Shown here piece by piece: positions 42,846 through 51,386 of a stretch of DNA of 64,000 nucleotides (within the stretch, counting starts at the first letter, position 1; every line of letters begins with the position of its first letter). Source of the DNA: Bacillota bacterium (GTDB lineage Bacteria > Bacillota > Clostridia > Lachnospirales > Lachnospiraceae); NCBI GenBank assembly GCA_023437365.1, contig JAEZGK010000058.1:62001-126000 (forward strand), written 5' to 3'. Position numbers and translations under genes: made by a program. The notes under the pieces were generated by a model that did no database searches, had not been told where the DNA came from, and saw only the letters and a program-made list of their open reading frames with translations.

Positions 42846-44258
42846 TTACCTCGAACCCCTCCCGAAAATCACTACACCGATTGTCTTCAGAATGATCTTA
42901 ATATCCATCCCCAAAGACCAATTATCGATATAGTCCAAATCCAGCTTTACTACATCTTCAAAATCAGTAATGTCGCTTCTGCCGCTCACCTGCCACAGTC
43001 CGGTTACGCCCGACTTTAAAGTAAGCCTGCGTTTATGCCTGTTCTCATATTGGACAAATTCGGTTTCGGTGGGGGGACGGGTTCCGACAAGGCTCATGTC
43101 ACCTTTTAAGACGTTAAAGAACTGAGGAAATTCATCAAGACTAGTTTTTCTTAAGAATCTACCTACCTTGGTAACTCTCGGATCGTTCTTCATCTTAAAC
43201 ATCAAGCCGTTCATTTCATTCTGAGCCATCAGCTCCTGCTTTCGCTTCTCCGCATCCATATACATGGAACGAAATTTATATATGCGAAACCGCCTGCCGT
43301 TCTTTCCTATCCTGACCTGAGTGAAAAAGATGGGTCCCGGAGATTCCAGAACAATAGCCGGTGCTATGAATAGCATGAGGAGCAGTGTAATCAGGCACCC
43401 CACGAGTCCTCCGAATATATCCGTTATTCTCTTTAGAAGCAATTGACTTTCCTTGTACATCTTTGTACTGAAGGTTAATACATGATAGCCGCTCACTTCT
43501 CTGACGACCTTTTCATGAATTTTCAGACCAAAGGTATGAATGCTTAAATCAACAGTAATCCCCATGTTTTGAAATTCCAGCACTATTTCTTCCAGCTTTA
43601 GATTTTCCACCTGTTCATTCGGAATATGGATAAAGACCCCGTCGATTACTTCCTGCCTGGCAATCTCAAACATATTATCTCTGTCGGCTTTCACCTCGAC
43701 TCCGTAGATTTTCTTACCGACCAGATCCATATCCACTAAGGTCAGATAGGTAATTTGAGACTCCCAATCATTCTCCCTCTGAATCTTGGTCAATATCTTC
43801 TTTACCTGATCCGAGGTTGTAATAATCATCACTTTATTGCTTGCATTACTCTTCTTATATAGTCCCAGAAGCAGAAGCTTAAAATACAGCCGAAGGAGAT
43901 AGGTTGTTAGTATATTCAGCAGGAAGAAACACAGAAAGAACAGTCTGGAGTAGAATGCCCCTTCCTGGAATAGGTACATAACAGCTGTGAGTGTAACGGC
44001 AAGCAGTAAATTAATTTTTAAAACCACAAACATTTCCTCAAGGAAACCTCTTTTAAATAATTTGCTATAGGTATCATTCAAGTAATACAGAGCGATATAC
44101 AAAAGCAATACCGTAGCCAAAGCTCCTCCGTATATATTCCTTCCGGACCACTCCTTAAGGAATCCTCCAAAGCGTATCCAGGCTGTCAGTAAGAAAGACA
44201 GAATAATACTGAGCAGATCCACCAGCAGGAGATACCGGTTAGGCATATTCTTTTTCAT
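42846..44258 (-). CDS. Polyprenyl-phosphate sugar phosphotransferase (priming glycosyltransferase)
   Basis: About 470 aa; four or five N-terminal membrane helices, a CoA-binding-like middle region, then another membrane segment near KRITDIFGGLVGCLITLLLM and the catalytic PssA domain: SPGPIFFTQVRIGKNGRRF, FRIYKFRSMYMDAEKRK, LRKTSLDEFPQFFNVLKGDM and SLVGTRPPTETEF. It transfers a sugar phosphate, often glucose or galactose, to undecaprenyl phosphate as the first step of repeat-unit assembly. The start is unsure: ATG at 44258 was chosen, with GTG at 44267 and ATG at 44246 possible; none has a strong ribosome-binding site because it overlaps the preceding gene. Confidence 0.9.
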   Translation of the reverse strand: MKKNMPNRYLLLVDLLSIILSFLLTAWIRFGGFLKEWSGRNIYGGALATVLLLYIALYYLNDTYSKLFKRGFLEEMFVVLKINLLLAVTLTAVMYLFQEGAFYSRLFFLCFFLLNILTTYLLRLYFKLLLLGLYKKSNASNKVMIITTSDQVKKILTKIQRENDWESQITYLTLVDMDLVGKKIYGVEVKADRDNMFEIARQEVIDGVFIHIPNEQVENLKLEEIVLEFQNMGITVDLSIHTFGLKIHEKVVREVSGYHVLTFSTKMYKESQLLLKRITDIFGGLVGCLITLLLMLFIAPAIVLESPGPIFFTQVRIGKNGRRFRIYKFRSMYMDAEKRKQELMAQNEMNGLMFKMKNDPRVTKVGRFLRKTSLDEFPQFFNVLKGDMSLVGTRPPTETEFVQYENRHKRRLTLKSGVTGLWQVSGRSDITDFEDVVKLDLDYIDNWSLGMDIKIILKTIGVVIFGRGSR

Positions 44259-44949
44259 CAAATCCACTTAGATCCACTTCCTTAACAAAGATTTTATTTT
44301 TCCTTGATATTGCGATGCAGATTATAAAAAGCAATAGAATGCTTATGGTAACAATCAGAATAGCATCAATCTGTAAAGTACTCTGCTGCGGCTGTTCCAC
44401 CAACTGATAAAGCGTATTACCGGAAGCCTCCCAGATCTGTTCAATTTGATTACCTGCAGTAAAGGTGATGGAAAGTCCGCATAACTCATATATCCGTTTG
44501 TCTATATATATTATGAGGTCTCTGGCGTCCAGAGACATTTTGCCCAAGTTAACTTCCTGCTCCAGACCAAAGATATCGTCTCTTGCCTGAATTAAGTTTT
44601 CCAATTCCATCATATCTGTTTTACCCGGCTGATAATCGTATCTGCAAAAATAATCCCTAAGACAATCATAATATAGATATTCTGTCAGCCCTGTCTCTAT
44701 ACTGGAGGGCTCCGTTCCGCCATACTGTCTGAGCAGCATTTCCAGTATACGCTGCTCCGATGGATTAAAGCCTTCCGTTTCCGAATAAAATACAGTCTTT
44801 GATACGGCCGGAATACTCTCTTTACTCTCCTGATTATTTACAATTGCTCTGGCTACAATTACAATCATACAGATACATAGCAAAATACCACCCAAGATGA
44901 CAAAATATCTGTAATCAATAAACTGTTTTCTTTGAAAGTAGTTCTCCAA
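44239..44949 (-). CDS. Hypothetical two-pass membrane protein of the EPS operon
   Basis: 236 aa from a TTG at 44949 with GGAGGG seven bases upstream; the in-frame ATG at 44964 has no such site. Membrane segments near residues 15-40 (RYFVILGGILLCICMIVIVA) and about 195-217 (AILIVTISILLLFIICIAIS) enclose an external acidic helical domain with three Tyr/Cys-rich stretches (LTEYLYYDCLRDYFCRYDYQ). The topology, two membrane segments with an external loop, recalls Wzz proteins, but the usual motifs are absent. It overlaps the priming transferase gene. Function unknown. Confidence 0.6.
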   Translation of the reverse strand: MENYFQRKQFIDYRYFVILGGILLCICMIVIVARAIVNNQESKESIPAVSKTVFYSETEGFNPSEQRILEMLLRQYGGTEPSSIETGLTEYLYYDCLRDYFCRYDYQPGKTDMMELENLIQARDDIFGLEQEVNLGKMSLDARDLIIYIDKRIYELCGLSITFTAGNQIEQIWEASGNTLYQLVEQPQQSTLQIDAILIVTISILLLFIICIAISRKNKIFVKEVDLSGFDEKEYA

Positions 44950-45075
44950 TATTCTTCCCTCCATACACGATAGTTCAATAGTTTACCGATCTTTCGTGTA
45001 TAGGGGGCTATCAAAGTAATATGAGAGTCCTTCTTAGGTAGATTATAATATTTCTCAATAGCAAAGAATGCTCAG

Positions 45076-45774
45076 CTAACTGCCGCTGTAATATTCCTTC
45101 TGGTATTTGTCGAATTTTCTTCCATAATATTTATATTCACCAAGCCTTGAATTCACCTTGTTCAGAACTACACCAAGGATTCTAGCCTTACTTTTCTGCA
45201 GCTGATCCTTTACCTTCAGTGCAAGCTTATAGCTTATCATACCTGCCTCAATGACAAAGACAACGCCATCACATTGCTCCGCAACTATCACACTGTCGAT
45301 TACACTTCCAAGTGGTGGAGTATCTATGACGATATAATCATACATTCCACGCAGCTGCTGCAGCATTTCCGTAAAAACTGTACCTCCCAAGAGTTCCGCA
45401 GGATTCGGAGGAATTGGACCGGTAAAGATGATATCCATATGCTCTACATTAGTAGCATAGATTACCTCGCCCAGCTTGCTCTGCCCTGTAAGGTATTGAG
45501 TCAGACCGTTTACAGCCTGATCTGGCTTATATCTTCCGATAATGACTGATTTTCTCAAATCGGCGTCTAAAAAAAGAACTTTTTTCCCACTCTCTGCAAA
45601 TGATATCGCCAACTGGAAGGAAACATTCGATTTTCCTTCATTAGGAATACTGCTGGTAAAACAGATCACATTCACATAGCTGCCACAAAAACGAATATTT
45701 GTCCTTAAGGATTTGTATGCTTCGTTACTTATATAATCCAATCCGCGAAGCCCTTCAAAATTAATCTGTTGCAT
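45076..45774 (-). CDS. CpsD/CapB-type tyrosine kinase (stand-alone)
   Basis: 232 aa; ATG with GGAGAGAAA upstream. The kinase domain only: Walker A SSIPNEGKSNVSFQ, Walker A-prime VLFLDADLRKS and Walker B DYIVIDTPPLGSVIDS. The C-terminal tail is tyrosine rich (GEYKYYGRKFDKYQKEYYSG). It needs the separate Wzz membrane protein encoded 12 bases upstream for activation. This split layout is the normal Firmicutes one, in contrast to the fused kinases at 15.3-18.3 kb. Confidence 0.93.
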   Translation of the reverse strand: MQQINFEGLRGLDYISNEAYKSLRTNIRFCGSYVNVICFTSSIPNEGKSNVSFQLAISFAESGKKVLFLDADLRKSVIIGRYKPDQAVNGLTQYLTGQSKLGEVIYATNVEHMDIIFTGPIPPNPAELLGGTVFTEMLQQLRGMYDYIVIDTPPLGSVIDSVIVAEQCDGVVFVIEAGMISYKLALKVKDQLQKSKARILGVVLNKVNSRLGEYKYYGRKFDKYQKEYYSGS

Positions 45775-45786
45775 CGTTTCTCTCCT

Positions 45787-46551
45787 TTATGCGTGTAACA
45801 CTGTTTTTTTTCTGTTCCATCTTTTTTCTCGGCTACGTCTTCTATACCATTTCTTTTTGAACCCTTCCCCTTCCATGGGAATTGTCCCCAGCATCGTCAG
45901 ACCTAGGTACTTCTCAATGTCTTCGCTAGTATTGATACTATCGTTTAAATAATTACCGATCGCAATCGCCAAGGCAGTTAACAGCATTCCAACTATTCCG
46001 CCTAAACCTGTGTTTCTTTTCACATGTGGTCCGGCAGGCTGATCCGGCAGATTTCCCTGTTCCACAATATTAACCTTCTCCAGCTCCATCACATTGACCA
46101 TCTGCTCAGCTGAGACTTCAGCAATCTCATCGGCAATATTTTTAGCCAATACAGGATTCCTGTTCTTTACACTGATTTCAAGTATTCTGGTATCCTGTGG
46201 GATATTAACTTCAATCTGTTTTGATAACTCCTCATGAGTCATTGGAAGGTTCAGCCTTTGGATAACCTGTTCTGTTACAGGTCTGCTCTTAATCAGAATC
46301 AGATAGTCCTTTGTCAGCTGAGTACCGGTCTGCAGATCCGAATATGTAATTTTATTCTCATCCTGCCGGTTTATTACATATACTTTTGCAGAAGATACAT
46401 AAACAGGCTCCATCACAAACTGACTAAATGACCACATAGCAGCAGCACCTAGTAACCCTACCATCAGGATAAGCCATAGGTAATGAAATAACATGTAACT
46501 GAGTTCCCTTAAATTAATATCAATTGTATCCTTATCCATTTGCTCCATCAT
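45787..46551 (-). CDS. Wzz/YveK-type chain-length and kinase-activating protein
   Basis: 254 aa. Membrane segments near residues 20-42 (MLFHYLWLILMVGLLGAAAM) and about 185-205 (LGGIVGMLLTALAIAIGNYL) frame an external Wzz domain (VYVSSAKVYVIN, DYLILIKSRPVTEQVIQRL, PDQPAGPHVKRN before the second segment). The start ATG overlaps the stop codon of the broken cpsB gene as ATGA. Its basic C-terminal end would contact CpsD. Confidence 0.92.
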   Translation of the reverse strand: MMEQMDKDTIDINLRELSYMLFHYLWLILMVGLLGAAAMWSFSQFVMEPVYVSSAKVYVINRQDENKITYSDLQTGTQLTKDYLILIKSRPVTEQVIQRLNLPMTHEELSKQIEVNIPQDTRILEISVKNRNPVLAKNIADEIAEVSAEQMVNVMELEKVNIVEQGNLPDQPAGPHVKRNTGLGGIVGMLLTALAIAIGNYLNDSINTSEDIEKYLGLTMLGTIPMEGEGFKKKWYRRRSREKRWNRKKTVLHA

Positions 46552-47369
46552 ACTGCTCCTTGCCTTGTCATATTATCCTTCTTATTCATTAGCAGTGTCA
46601 TCGGGTTGTCCCAAAATAGTCTACTTACAGTCTCGTTATCGTAGTGCTTACATAGAATTGCATAAACTTCACTGGCACCCTGCTGTTTTTCATCTTCTCT
46701 GTGGGAATCACTCCCGATAAAATGCACCCAGCCCTCTGACATCAGCCTGTGATAAAACTTTGATATTGCCGAAAATCTGTTTCCGGTGAACGCAGATAGA
46801 TTCAATTGGATATATGCTCCCAATGAGACCAGCTCTCCCGCAAGCTCAGGATTTTTAAGCAAGCTCCTATACCGCTCAGCATGAGCCAAAATTGGCAAAT
46901 ACCCCGCAAACAGACACCGGTTCTACCCTTCCCGGATTCGTTTGTATTCTTCAGAAGGAGAAAACTCAACTAAGATATATCTGGAGCCATGCAAAGTCAG
47001 TGCTTCACCGTCTGCCAAAGAATCCAACATATCAAGACTATAGAAAAGTTCGTTACCGGATATGACCAGTAATTCCTTTGAAATTTCAGCAGCAACCTGA
47101 TTTACCTCTAATAGAATCCGCAGTAGCTGCTCTGACGGAATGTGCTTTTTACCGGCAGCATAATGGGGTGTCGCTACTATAATCCGGGTTCCCTCCTCAT
47201 ATGCCCTAAGAAGCATCTGCCTTGTCTCTCCCATATTCCTGGCTCCATCATCGACACCTGGAAGGATATGACTGTGAACATCAAAAAAAATACAAATGTT
47301 ATCTTCCATAATAGAATTATGTATCTTTCTAAGTTTTATTGTAGGTCCTGCTTTTTTCACATTTCCCAT
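46548..47369 (-). pseudogene. CpsB-type tyrosine phosphatase interrupted by an in-frame TAG
   Basis: The two halves, 47369-46923 and 46898-46548, are in the same frame and together give a normal CpsB protein. The first has FFDVHSHILPGVDDGARN, VATPHYAAGKK and GNELFYSLD; the second PILAHAERYRSLL and GSDSHREDEK. Between them the frame reads YKRIREG-stop-NRCLFAGYLPILAH, with TAG at 46923-46925 where a Leu, Trp or similar codon is expected. The start is either 47369 or, more like the family, 47309 (MEDNICIFF); neither has a strong ribosome-binding site, and the promoter start is only about 11 bases before 47369. A sequencing error is possible. Confidence 0.8.
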
Positions 47370-47386
47370 TTTTTACCAGCAAAAGA

Positions 47387-47415
47387 ATTATATAACAGAG
47401 TTTTAACGAATTCAA
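47387..47415 (-). promoter_or_regulatory. Promoter of the EPS-2 operon
   Basis: On the minus strand TTGAAT (47410-47415) and TATAAT (47387-47392) are 17 bases apart. The predicted start is near 47380, just before the broken cpsB gene and just after the GNAT terminator. Confidence 0.7.
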
Positions 47416-47426
47416 TGTCTAAATGT

Positions 47427-47466
47427 AAAAAATAGGAAATTCTGATTTACAGATTTTCCTATTTTT
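47427..47466 (-). terminator. Terminator after the GNAT gene
   Basis: AAAAATAGGAAATTCTG and CAGATTTTCCTATTTTT form a 17-bp stem with one mismatch and a five-base loop; on the minus strand it ends in TTTTTTACATTT. It insulates the EPS-2 promoter from upstream transcription. Confidence 0.75.
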
Positions 47467-47538
47467 ATTCAGTATCTCTATTTAATTGTCAGTAATATAT
47501 CACATACGACCCAAAATCATAAAAATATGCAAAAGTTT

Positions 47539-48102
47539 TTATAAGCCATCATACACCTCATGGATTGATAAAAGCTTAGCCGGTTTCTCTTCCAAAGAGC
47601 GCAGACGTTTTTCCATAACGAGCAGATCCCACCACTGTCCAAACTTATAGCCTGTCTTTTCATATACGCCTACTTTCGTAAAACCGAAGCTCTTGTGAAA
47701 AGCAATACTGCTTTCATGAGAATTGGTAATCAGGGCATAGACAGTAAAATAACCCTGCTTCCCCACAAGCTCCAGTATTTTCTCATACAATATGGAAGCA
47801 ATGCCCTTGCGGTGTGCTTTCTCATCGATATATACGGAACATTCGCAATCCCAATCAAAGGCTGCCCGCTCCTTGAATCTTGCACAGTAAGCATAACCCA
47901 GGAGGATACCATCCTTCTCACAGACCAGCCAAGGGAAATGCCCCAGTACTTTCTTCATCCTTAATCGAAATTCCTCGAGCGGCACGGGTGTATACTCAAA
48001 GGTAATTGCTGTATTCAATATATATGGTTCATAGATGGCATAGATTGCCGGAGCATCTTCAAGTGTTGCCATCCTTAAGGTATATCCGCCTACATAACTC
48101 AT
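47539..48102 (-). CDS. GNAT N-acetyltransferase (phosphinothricin acetyltransferase-like)
   Basis: 187 aa from the ATG at 48102 with GGAGG eight bases upstream. TLRMATLEDAPAIYAIYEPY, ITFEYTPVPLEEF and the acetyl-CoA site VYIDEKAHRKGIASILYEKI are typical of the Pat/YwnH group; FHKSFGFTKVGVYEKTGYKF and GQWWDLLVMEK follow. These enzymes acetylate amino groups of phosphinothricin, methionine sulfoximine or other amino-acid analogues; the natural substrate here is not known. Transcribed in the same direction as the Nudix gene but separated from it by the minisatellite. Confidence 0.88.
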   Translation of the reverse strand: MSYVGGYTLRMATLEDAPAIYAIYEPYILNTAITFEYTPVPLEEFRLRMKKVLGHFPWLVCEKDGILLGYAYCARFKERAAFDWDCECSVYIDEKAHRKGIASILYEKILELVGKQGYFTVYALITNSHESSIAFHKSFGFTKVGVYEKTGYKFGQWWDLLVMEKRLRSLEEKPAKLLSIHEVYDGL

Positions 48103-48181
48103 TATACTATCCTCCAACCTTCTGTTCTCATTGCCTATTGCATCCTCAATAACAATCACAATTTAACTTACTTGAATATAA

Positions 48182-48450
48182 GCCTTACCAATGCCTTACC
48201 TTATGCCTTACACTATACCTTACTCTATGCCTTACACTATGCCTTACCTTATGCCTTACACTATACCTTACATTATGCCTTACACTATACCTTACCTTAT
48301 GCCTTACACTATGCCTTACACTATGCCTTACACTATACCTTACTCTATGCCTTACACTATACCTTACACTATGCCTTACACTATACCTTACATTATGCCT
48401 TACCAATGCCTTACCTTATGCTTACTCTCCTTCTTTATGCCTTACCTTAT
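48182..48450. repeat. 12-bp minisatellite (about 22 units)
   Basis: Units alternate mainly between GCCTTACACTAT, ACCTTACACTAT, GCCTTACCTTAT, ACCTTACTCTAT and ACCTTACATTAT. All are 12 bases except two 11-base GCCTTACCAAT units (48182-48192 and 48397-48407) and one 19-base unit (48420-48438). The array begins at the stop codon of the Nudix gene and ends about 80 bases before the GNAT start. The long open frames on both strands are a result of the 12-base period. Confidence 0.95.
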
Positions 48451-48896
48451 CAGCTTGTATAATCTTCTTCCGTTATCAACTTCCAAGCCCTTTCCAGTAA
48501 TTTTGGCTGTATCTCCGGATAGGTCCAGCATTGTGGCAACTGATCAAATAGCTCCGCCCTCTCAATCTCAAACTCAGGTAATTCATCAAACCTCATGATA
48601 TCTGCAAAATAAAGCATGCCATAGGATGCCTCTTTACCGCTTCTGTCCTCCGCTTGACTCACCGAATACGCACAAATATGTTTCAACTTATATTCCACTG
48701 CACCGGTCTCTTCATACAATTCACGCTTGGCTGTTGTCAGGATGTCCTCCCCAGCCTCTCTATGTCCGCCCGGGCATTCATAGGTATCTCTTTCCTTATG
48801 CTTGCAAAATACCCATTTGCCTTGACTTCTTGCAACAATTACAGCAAATTTAAGCAATTTATCATCAACAGTCTCATAAAAATTAACCTGAAGCAT
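48450..48896 (-). CDS. Nudix hydrolase
   Basis: 148 aa from the ATG at 48896 with GGGGAG six bases upstream (a TTG two codons earlier is weaker). The Nudix box is GGHREAGEDILTTAKRELYE plus ETGA, near residues 43-66, with all catalytic residues present. WVFCKHKERDTYECPGGHRE suggests a small 8-oxo-dGTP/ADP-ribose-type hydrolase, but the substrate cannot be told. A TATAAT (48920-48925, minus strand) 24 bases upstream may be the -10 box; its -35 is poor. The stop codon is the first part of the repeat array. Confidence 0.9.
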   Translation of the reverse strand: MLQVNFYETVDDKLLKFAVIVARSQGKWVFCKHKERDTYECPGGHREAGEDILTTAKRELYEETGAVEYKLKHICAYSVSQAEDRSGKEASYGMLYFADIMRFDELPEFEIERAELFDQLPQCWTYPEIQPKLLERAWKLITEEDYTS

Positions 48897-49067
48897 TCCC
48901 AACTCCCCTTTCGTAGCCTATTATACCTCACCTTCCCTGCATTCGCACTATAAAACTGATATTCTGAAAGTCACACACAAGCAACACACCTTCTTCGCTA
49001 CACTGCCGACAAAGAGAAGTCTTTAAAAGCCAACCTACCGGAGCAATCCTACATATATAGTAAAAAT

Positions 49068-49157
49068 CCCATCGCTTATCCAGCTGAATATTATGAAATT
49101 ACCCATCGCTTATCCAGCTGAATTTCATGAAATTACCCATCGCTTATCCAGCTGAAT
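49068..49157. repeat. Three 34-bp tandem repeats
   Basis: The 22-base core CCCATCGCTTATCCAGCTGA plus AT occurs at 49068-49089, 49102-49123 and 49136-49157, separated by 12-base spacers TTATGAAATTA/TTCATGAAATTA. The third core runs into the rod-like element. The remainder of 48903-49067 holds only the Nudix upstream region. Confidence 0.9.
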
Positions 49158-49308
49158 AGCATACGAATGAATACTCCATAAGGAGACCGTTTGTCGCCAT
49201 CGGTACTTAGGTTGTGGCAGTGCATTTCTGCCACAAGCTTATGTACCGCTATAAGCGGCAATCGAGTGAGAACGTGTCTCTGGTAGAGTAGTCATTCGTA
49301 TGCTATTC
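49154..49308. ncRNA. 155-bp rod-like palindromic element (ncRNA or MITE)
   Basis: Perfect 17-base terminal inverted repeats GAATAGCATACGAATGA (49154-49170) and TCATTCGTATGCTATTC (49292-49308). Pairing continues inward: ACTC/GAGT, GAGAC-CGTT/AACG-GTCTC, CGGTAC/GTACCG, and a terminal stem TTGTGGCAG/CTGCCACAA with loop TGCATTT. Nearly all of the sequence folds into one long hairpin with internal loops. No open frame. Either a small non-autonomous mobile element or a structured RNA; no known RNA family was recognised. Confidence 0.55.
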
Positions 49309-49335
49309 TTGTAACCTACATCGTGATAAACGCCT

Positions 49336-49373
49336 AAAAATAAAAAGGCGCCGCACAAATTAGCACGACGCCT
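49336..49373 (-). terminator. Terminator of the opp operon
   Basis: On the minus strand AGGCGTCGTGC pairs with GTGCGGCGCCT (with G-U pairs) around TAATTT, followed by TTTTTATTTTTA. It lies 20 bases after the oppF stop codon. Confidence 0.8.
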
Positions 49374-49394
49374 CTGTCTTTAAATCTAGTCTAT

Positions 49395-50378
49395 TTATTT
49401 CTCTACATGATGGCAAGCAACCAGATGGCCCTGCTTCATCTCCAGTGCAGGCTTCTCCTCGTGACATAAATCCGTGGCGCGGGGGCAACGGCTTACGAAC
49501 GGACAGCCCTTGGGTGTATTGATTGGGCTAGGTACGTCTCCTGTTAGGATCTGACGCTTCTTCTGAGCCTCCTTATCCGGGTCCGGAATCGGAACTGCAG
49601 ACAGAAGTGCCTGAGAATAGGGATGTAAGGTATGATTATACAATTCATCGCTGGTAGCCAACTCAACAATATTTCCAAGATACATAACAGCGATACGATC
49701 ACTGATGTACTTTACGATATTTAAGTCGTGCGCAATGAATAGGTAGGTTAAGCCCAGCTTCTCCTGCAGGTCATGCAGAAGATTGATAATCTGTGACTGA
49801 ATGGATACGTCAAGTGCTGAAATCGGCTCGTCACAGACAATAAACTCAGGCTCGATTGCAAGCGCTCTTGCAATACCGATACGCTGACGCTGACCACCGG
49901 AGAATTCGTGAGGAAAGCGATTGGCATGCTCACGATTTAATCCTACCAGCTCCAGGAGTTCATATACTCTCTCCTGACGCTTCTTTCTGTCATACATCTT
50001 ATGAATGAGCATACCCTCTTCAATGATGGATCCTACTGTCATTCGCGGATCAAGAGAGGAATACGGGTCCTGGAAGATGATCTGTGCCATCTTGGAATAA
50101 TCAAAAAGCGTACTCTTTTTGATCTCGATATCCTTCTTACCGTGGTATAAGATTTTTCCATGGGTCGGAGGATAAATACCCATCAGCACCTTACCGAAGG
50201 TAGATTTACCGCAGCCCGATTCACCAACCAGACCAAGGGTCTCTCCCTTGTAGATATCGATGTTGACATTATTCACAGCCTTTAAAGTACCCTCGGATAC
50301 CCTAAAGAACTTAGAAACCTCCTGAATTTCAACTAATTTATTACTATCCTGTAAATTCAAAGGTGTTTTTCTGCTCAT
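49395..50378 (-). CDS. oppF: Oligopeptide ABC transporter ATP-binding protein OppF
   Basis: 327 aa. Walker A GLVGESGCGKSTFGKVL, signature EFSGGQRQRIGIARAL, Walker B EFIVCDEPISALDV, and the Opp-specific C-terminal Cys-rich stretch GCPFVSRCPRATDLCHEEKP with a probable iron-sulfur or zinc site. N-terminal VEIQEVSKFFRVSEGTLKAV is normal for OppF. Its ATG shares one base with the oppD TAA stop (TAATG). Energises peptide uptake together with OppD. Confidence 0.92.
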   Translation of the reverse strand: MSRKTPLNLQDSNKLVEIQEVSKFFRVSEGTLKAVNNVNIDIYKGETLGLVGESGCGKSTFGKVLMGIYPPTHGKILYHGKKDIEIKKSTLFDYSKMAQIIFQDPYSSLDPRMTVGSIIEEGMLIHKMYDRKKRQERVYELLELVGLNREHANRFPHEFSGGQRQRIGIARALAIEPEFIVCDEPISALDVSIQSQIINLLHDLQEKLGLTYLFIAHDLNIVKYISDRIAVMYLGNIVELATSDELYNHTLHPYSQALLSAVPIPDPDKEAQKKRQILTGDVPSPINTPKGCPFVSRCPRATDLCHEEKPALEMKQGHLVACHHVEK

Positions 50379-51382
50379 TATTCTTCACCTCCGCTCTGTG
50401 CACCGGGGCAATCCTCATGGTGTAACCAGCAGGCAGACAGGTGATCCTGGCCTACCTCGAACTGAGGCGGAAGCTCTGACTGACAGATTCTCATACAATT
50501 CTTGCATCTGCTTGCAAAGCCGCAGCCCACCGGAGGATTTAAGAGATCCGGAGGTGTACCTGCGATGGATACCAGTCTGACACTGCGGTCCATATCCGTC
50601 GTTGGGAGGCTTCTAAGTAAAGCCTTGGTATAGGGATGGGAGGAACGATAGAATATATCCTCTGCAGTACCGATCTCAACAATCTTTCCTGCATACATAA
50701 CCGCAACACGGTCAGCCATGCTGGCAACAACACCAAGGTCATGGGTAATCAGAATAATTGCCGTATTGGTTTTTTGTCTGATTTCTTCAAGCAGATCCAT
50801 AATCTGCGCCTGGATAGTAACATCCAATGCAGTTGTTGGCTCATCTGCTATCAACAGCTTCGGTGCGCAGGAAAGAGCCATAGCGATCATAACTCTCTGT
50901 CTCATACCGCCGGAAAACTCATGAGGATACTGCTTAGATCTCTGCTCTGCGTTCGGTATCTTAACTAAGTCGAGGAGACGCAGTGCTTCCTTATGCGCTT
51001 CTTCCTTTGATAATTTCTGATGATGGCGGATAGCCTCCGTCAACTGCTTTCCGACAGTCATCGTCGGGTTTAGGCAGGTCATCGGATCCTGGAAAATCAT
51101 ACTGACATCCTTTCCGCGGATCTTCATCATCTCTTTTTCTGTAGCCTTTACGATATCTCTATCTGCAAGTACAATTTCACCCTTAGCGATACGAGCCGGC
51201 GGCATCGGATTCAGCTTCATAATGGTCTGCGCTGTTACGCTCTTACCGCAACCGCTCTCCCCCACGATAGCAAGAACCTCACCTTCCATAACATCAAAGG
51301 TAACTCCGCGAACTGCTTTTACTTCTCCGGCATAAGTATCGAAGGATACATGTAAATCATCTACTTTTAAGACTCTATTCAT
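50378..51382 (-). CDS. oppD: Oligopeptide ABC transporter ATP-binding protein OppD
   Basis: 334 aa. Walker A AIVGESGCGKSVTAQTI, Walker B KLLIADEPTTALDVT, signature EFSGGMRQRVMIAMAL and the C-terminal PVGCGFASRCKNCMRIC Cys motif. Start is ATG at 51382 (GGAG eight bases upstream) or the adjoining GTG at 51385. Partner of OppF; forms the inner ATPase pair under OppB and OppC. Confidence 0.92.
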   Translation of the reverse strand: MNRVLKVDDLHVSFDTYAGEVKAVRGVTFDVMEGEVLAIVGESGCGKSVTAQTIMKLNPMPPARIAKGEIVLADRDIVKATEKEMMKIRGKDVSMIFQDPMTCLNPTMTVGKQLTEAIRHHQKLSKEEAHKEALRLLDLVKIPNAEQRSKQYPHEFSGGMRQRVMIAMALSCAPKLLIADEPTTALDVTIQAQIMDLLEEIRQKTNTAIILITHDLGVVASMADRVAVMYAGKIVEIGTAEDIFYRSSHPYTKALLRSLPTTDMDRSVRLVSIAGTPPDLLNPPVGCGFASRCKNCMRICQSELPPQFEVGQDHLSACWLHHEDCPGAQSGGEE

Positions 51383-51386
51383 CACA

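Noticed and set aside
46548..47369. Two separate genes, or a frameshift, in the cpsB region
   Set aside because: Both halves lie in the same frame with sensible sequence across the stop, so one nonsense codon explains it.
48182..48450. CRISPR array
   Set aside because: Units are contiguous with no unique spacers, and there are no cas genes.
48172..48598. Long open frames on both strands through the 12-bp repeats
   Set aside because: A 12-base period keeps any stop-free frame open; there is no ribosome-binding site and the frames run into the Nudix gene antisense.
49068..49157. Short CRISPR array
   Set aside because: The three cores are separated by almost identical 12-base spacers, so this is a plain 34-base tandem repeat.
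49154..49308. 6S RNA
   Set aside because: The rod shape is similar, but there is no single large central bubble, no obvious promoter, and the perfect 17-base ends fit a mobile element at least as well.
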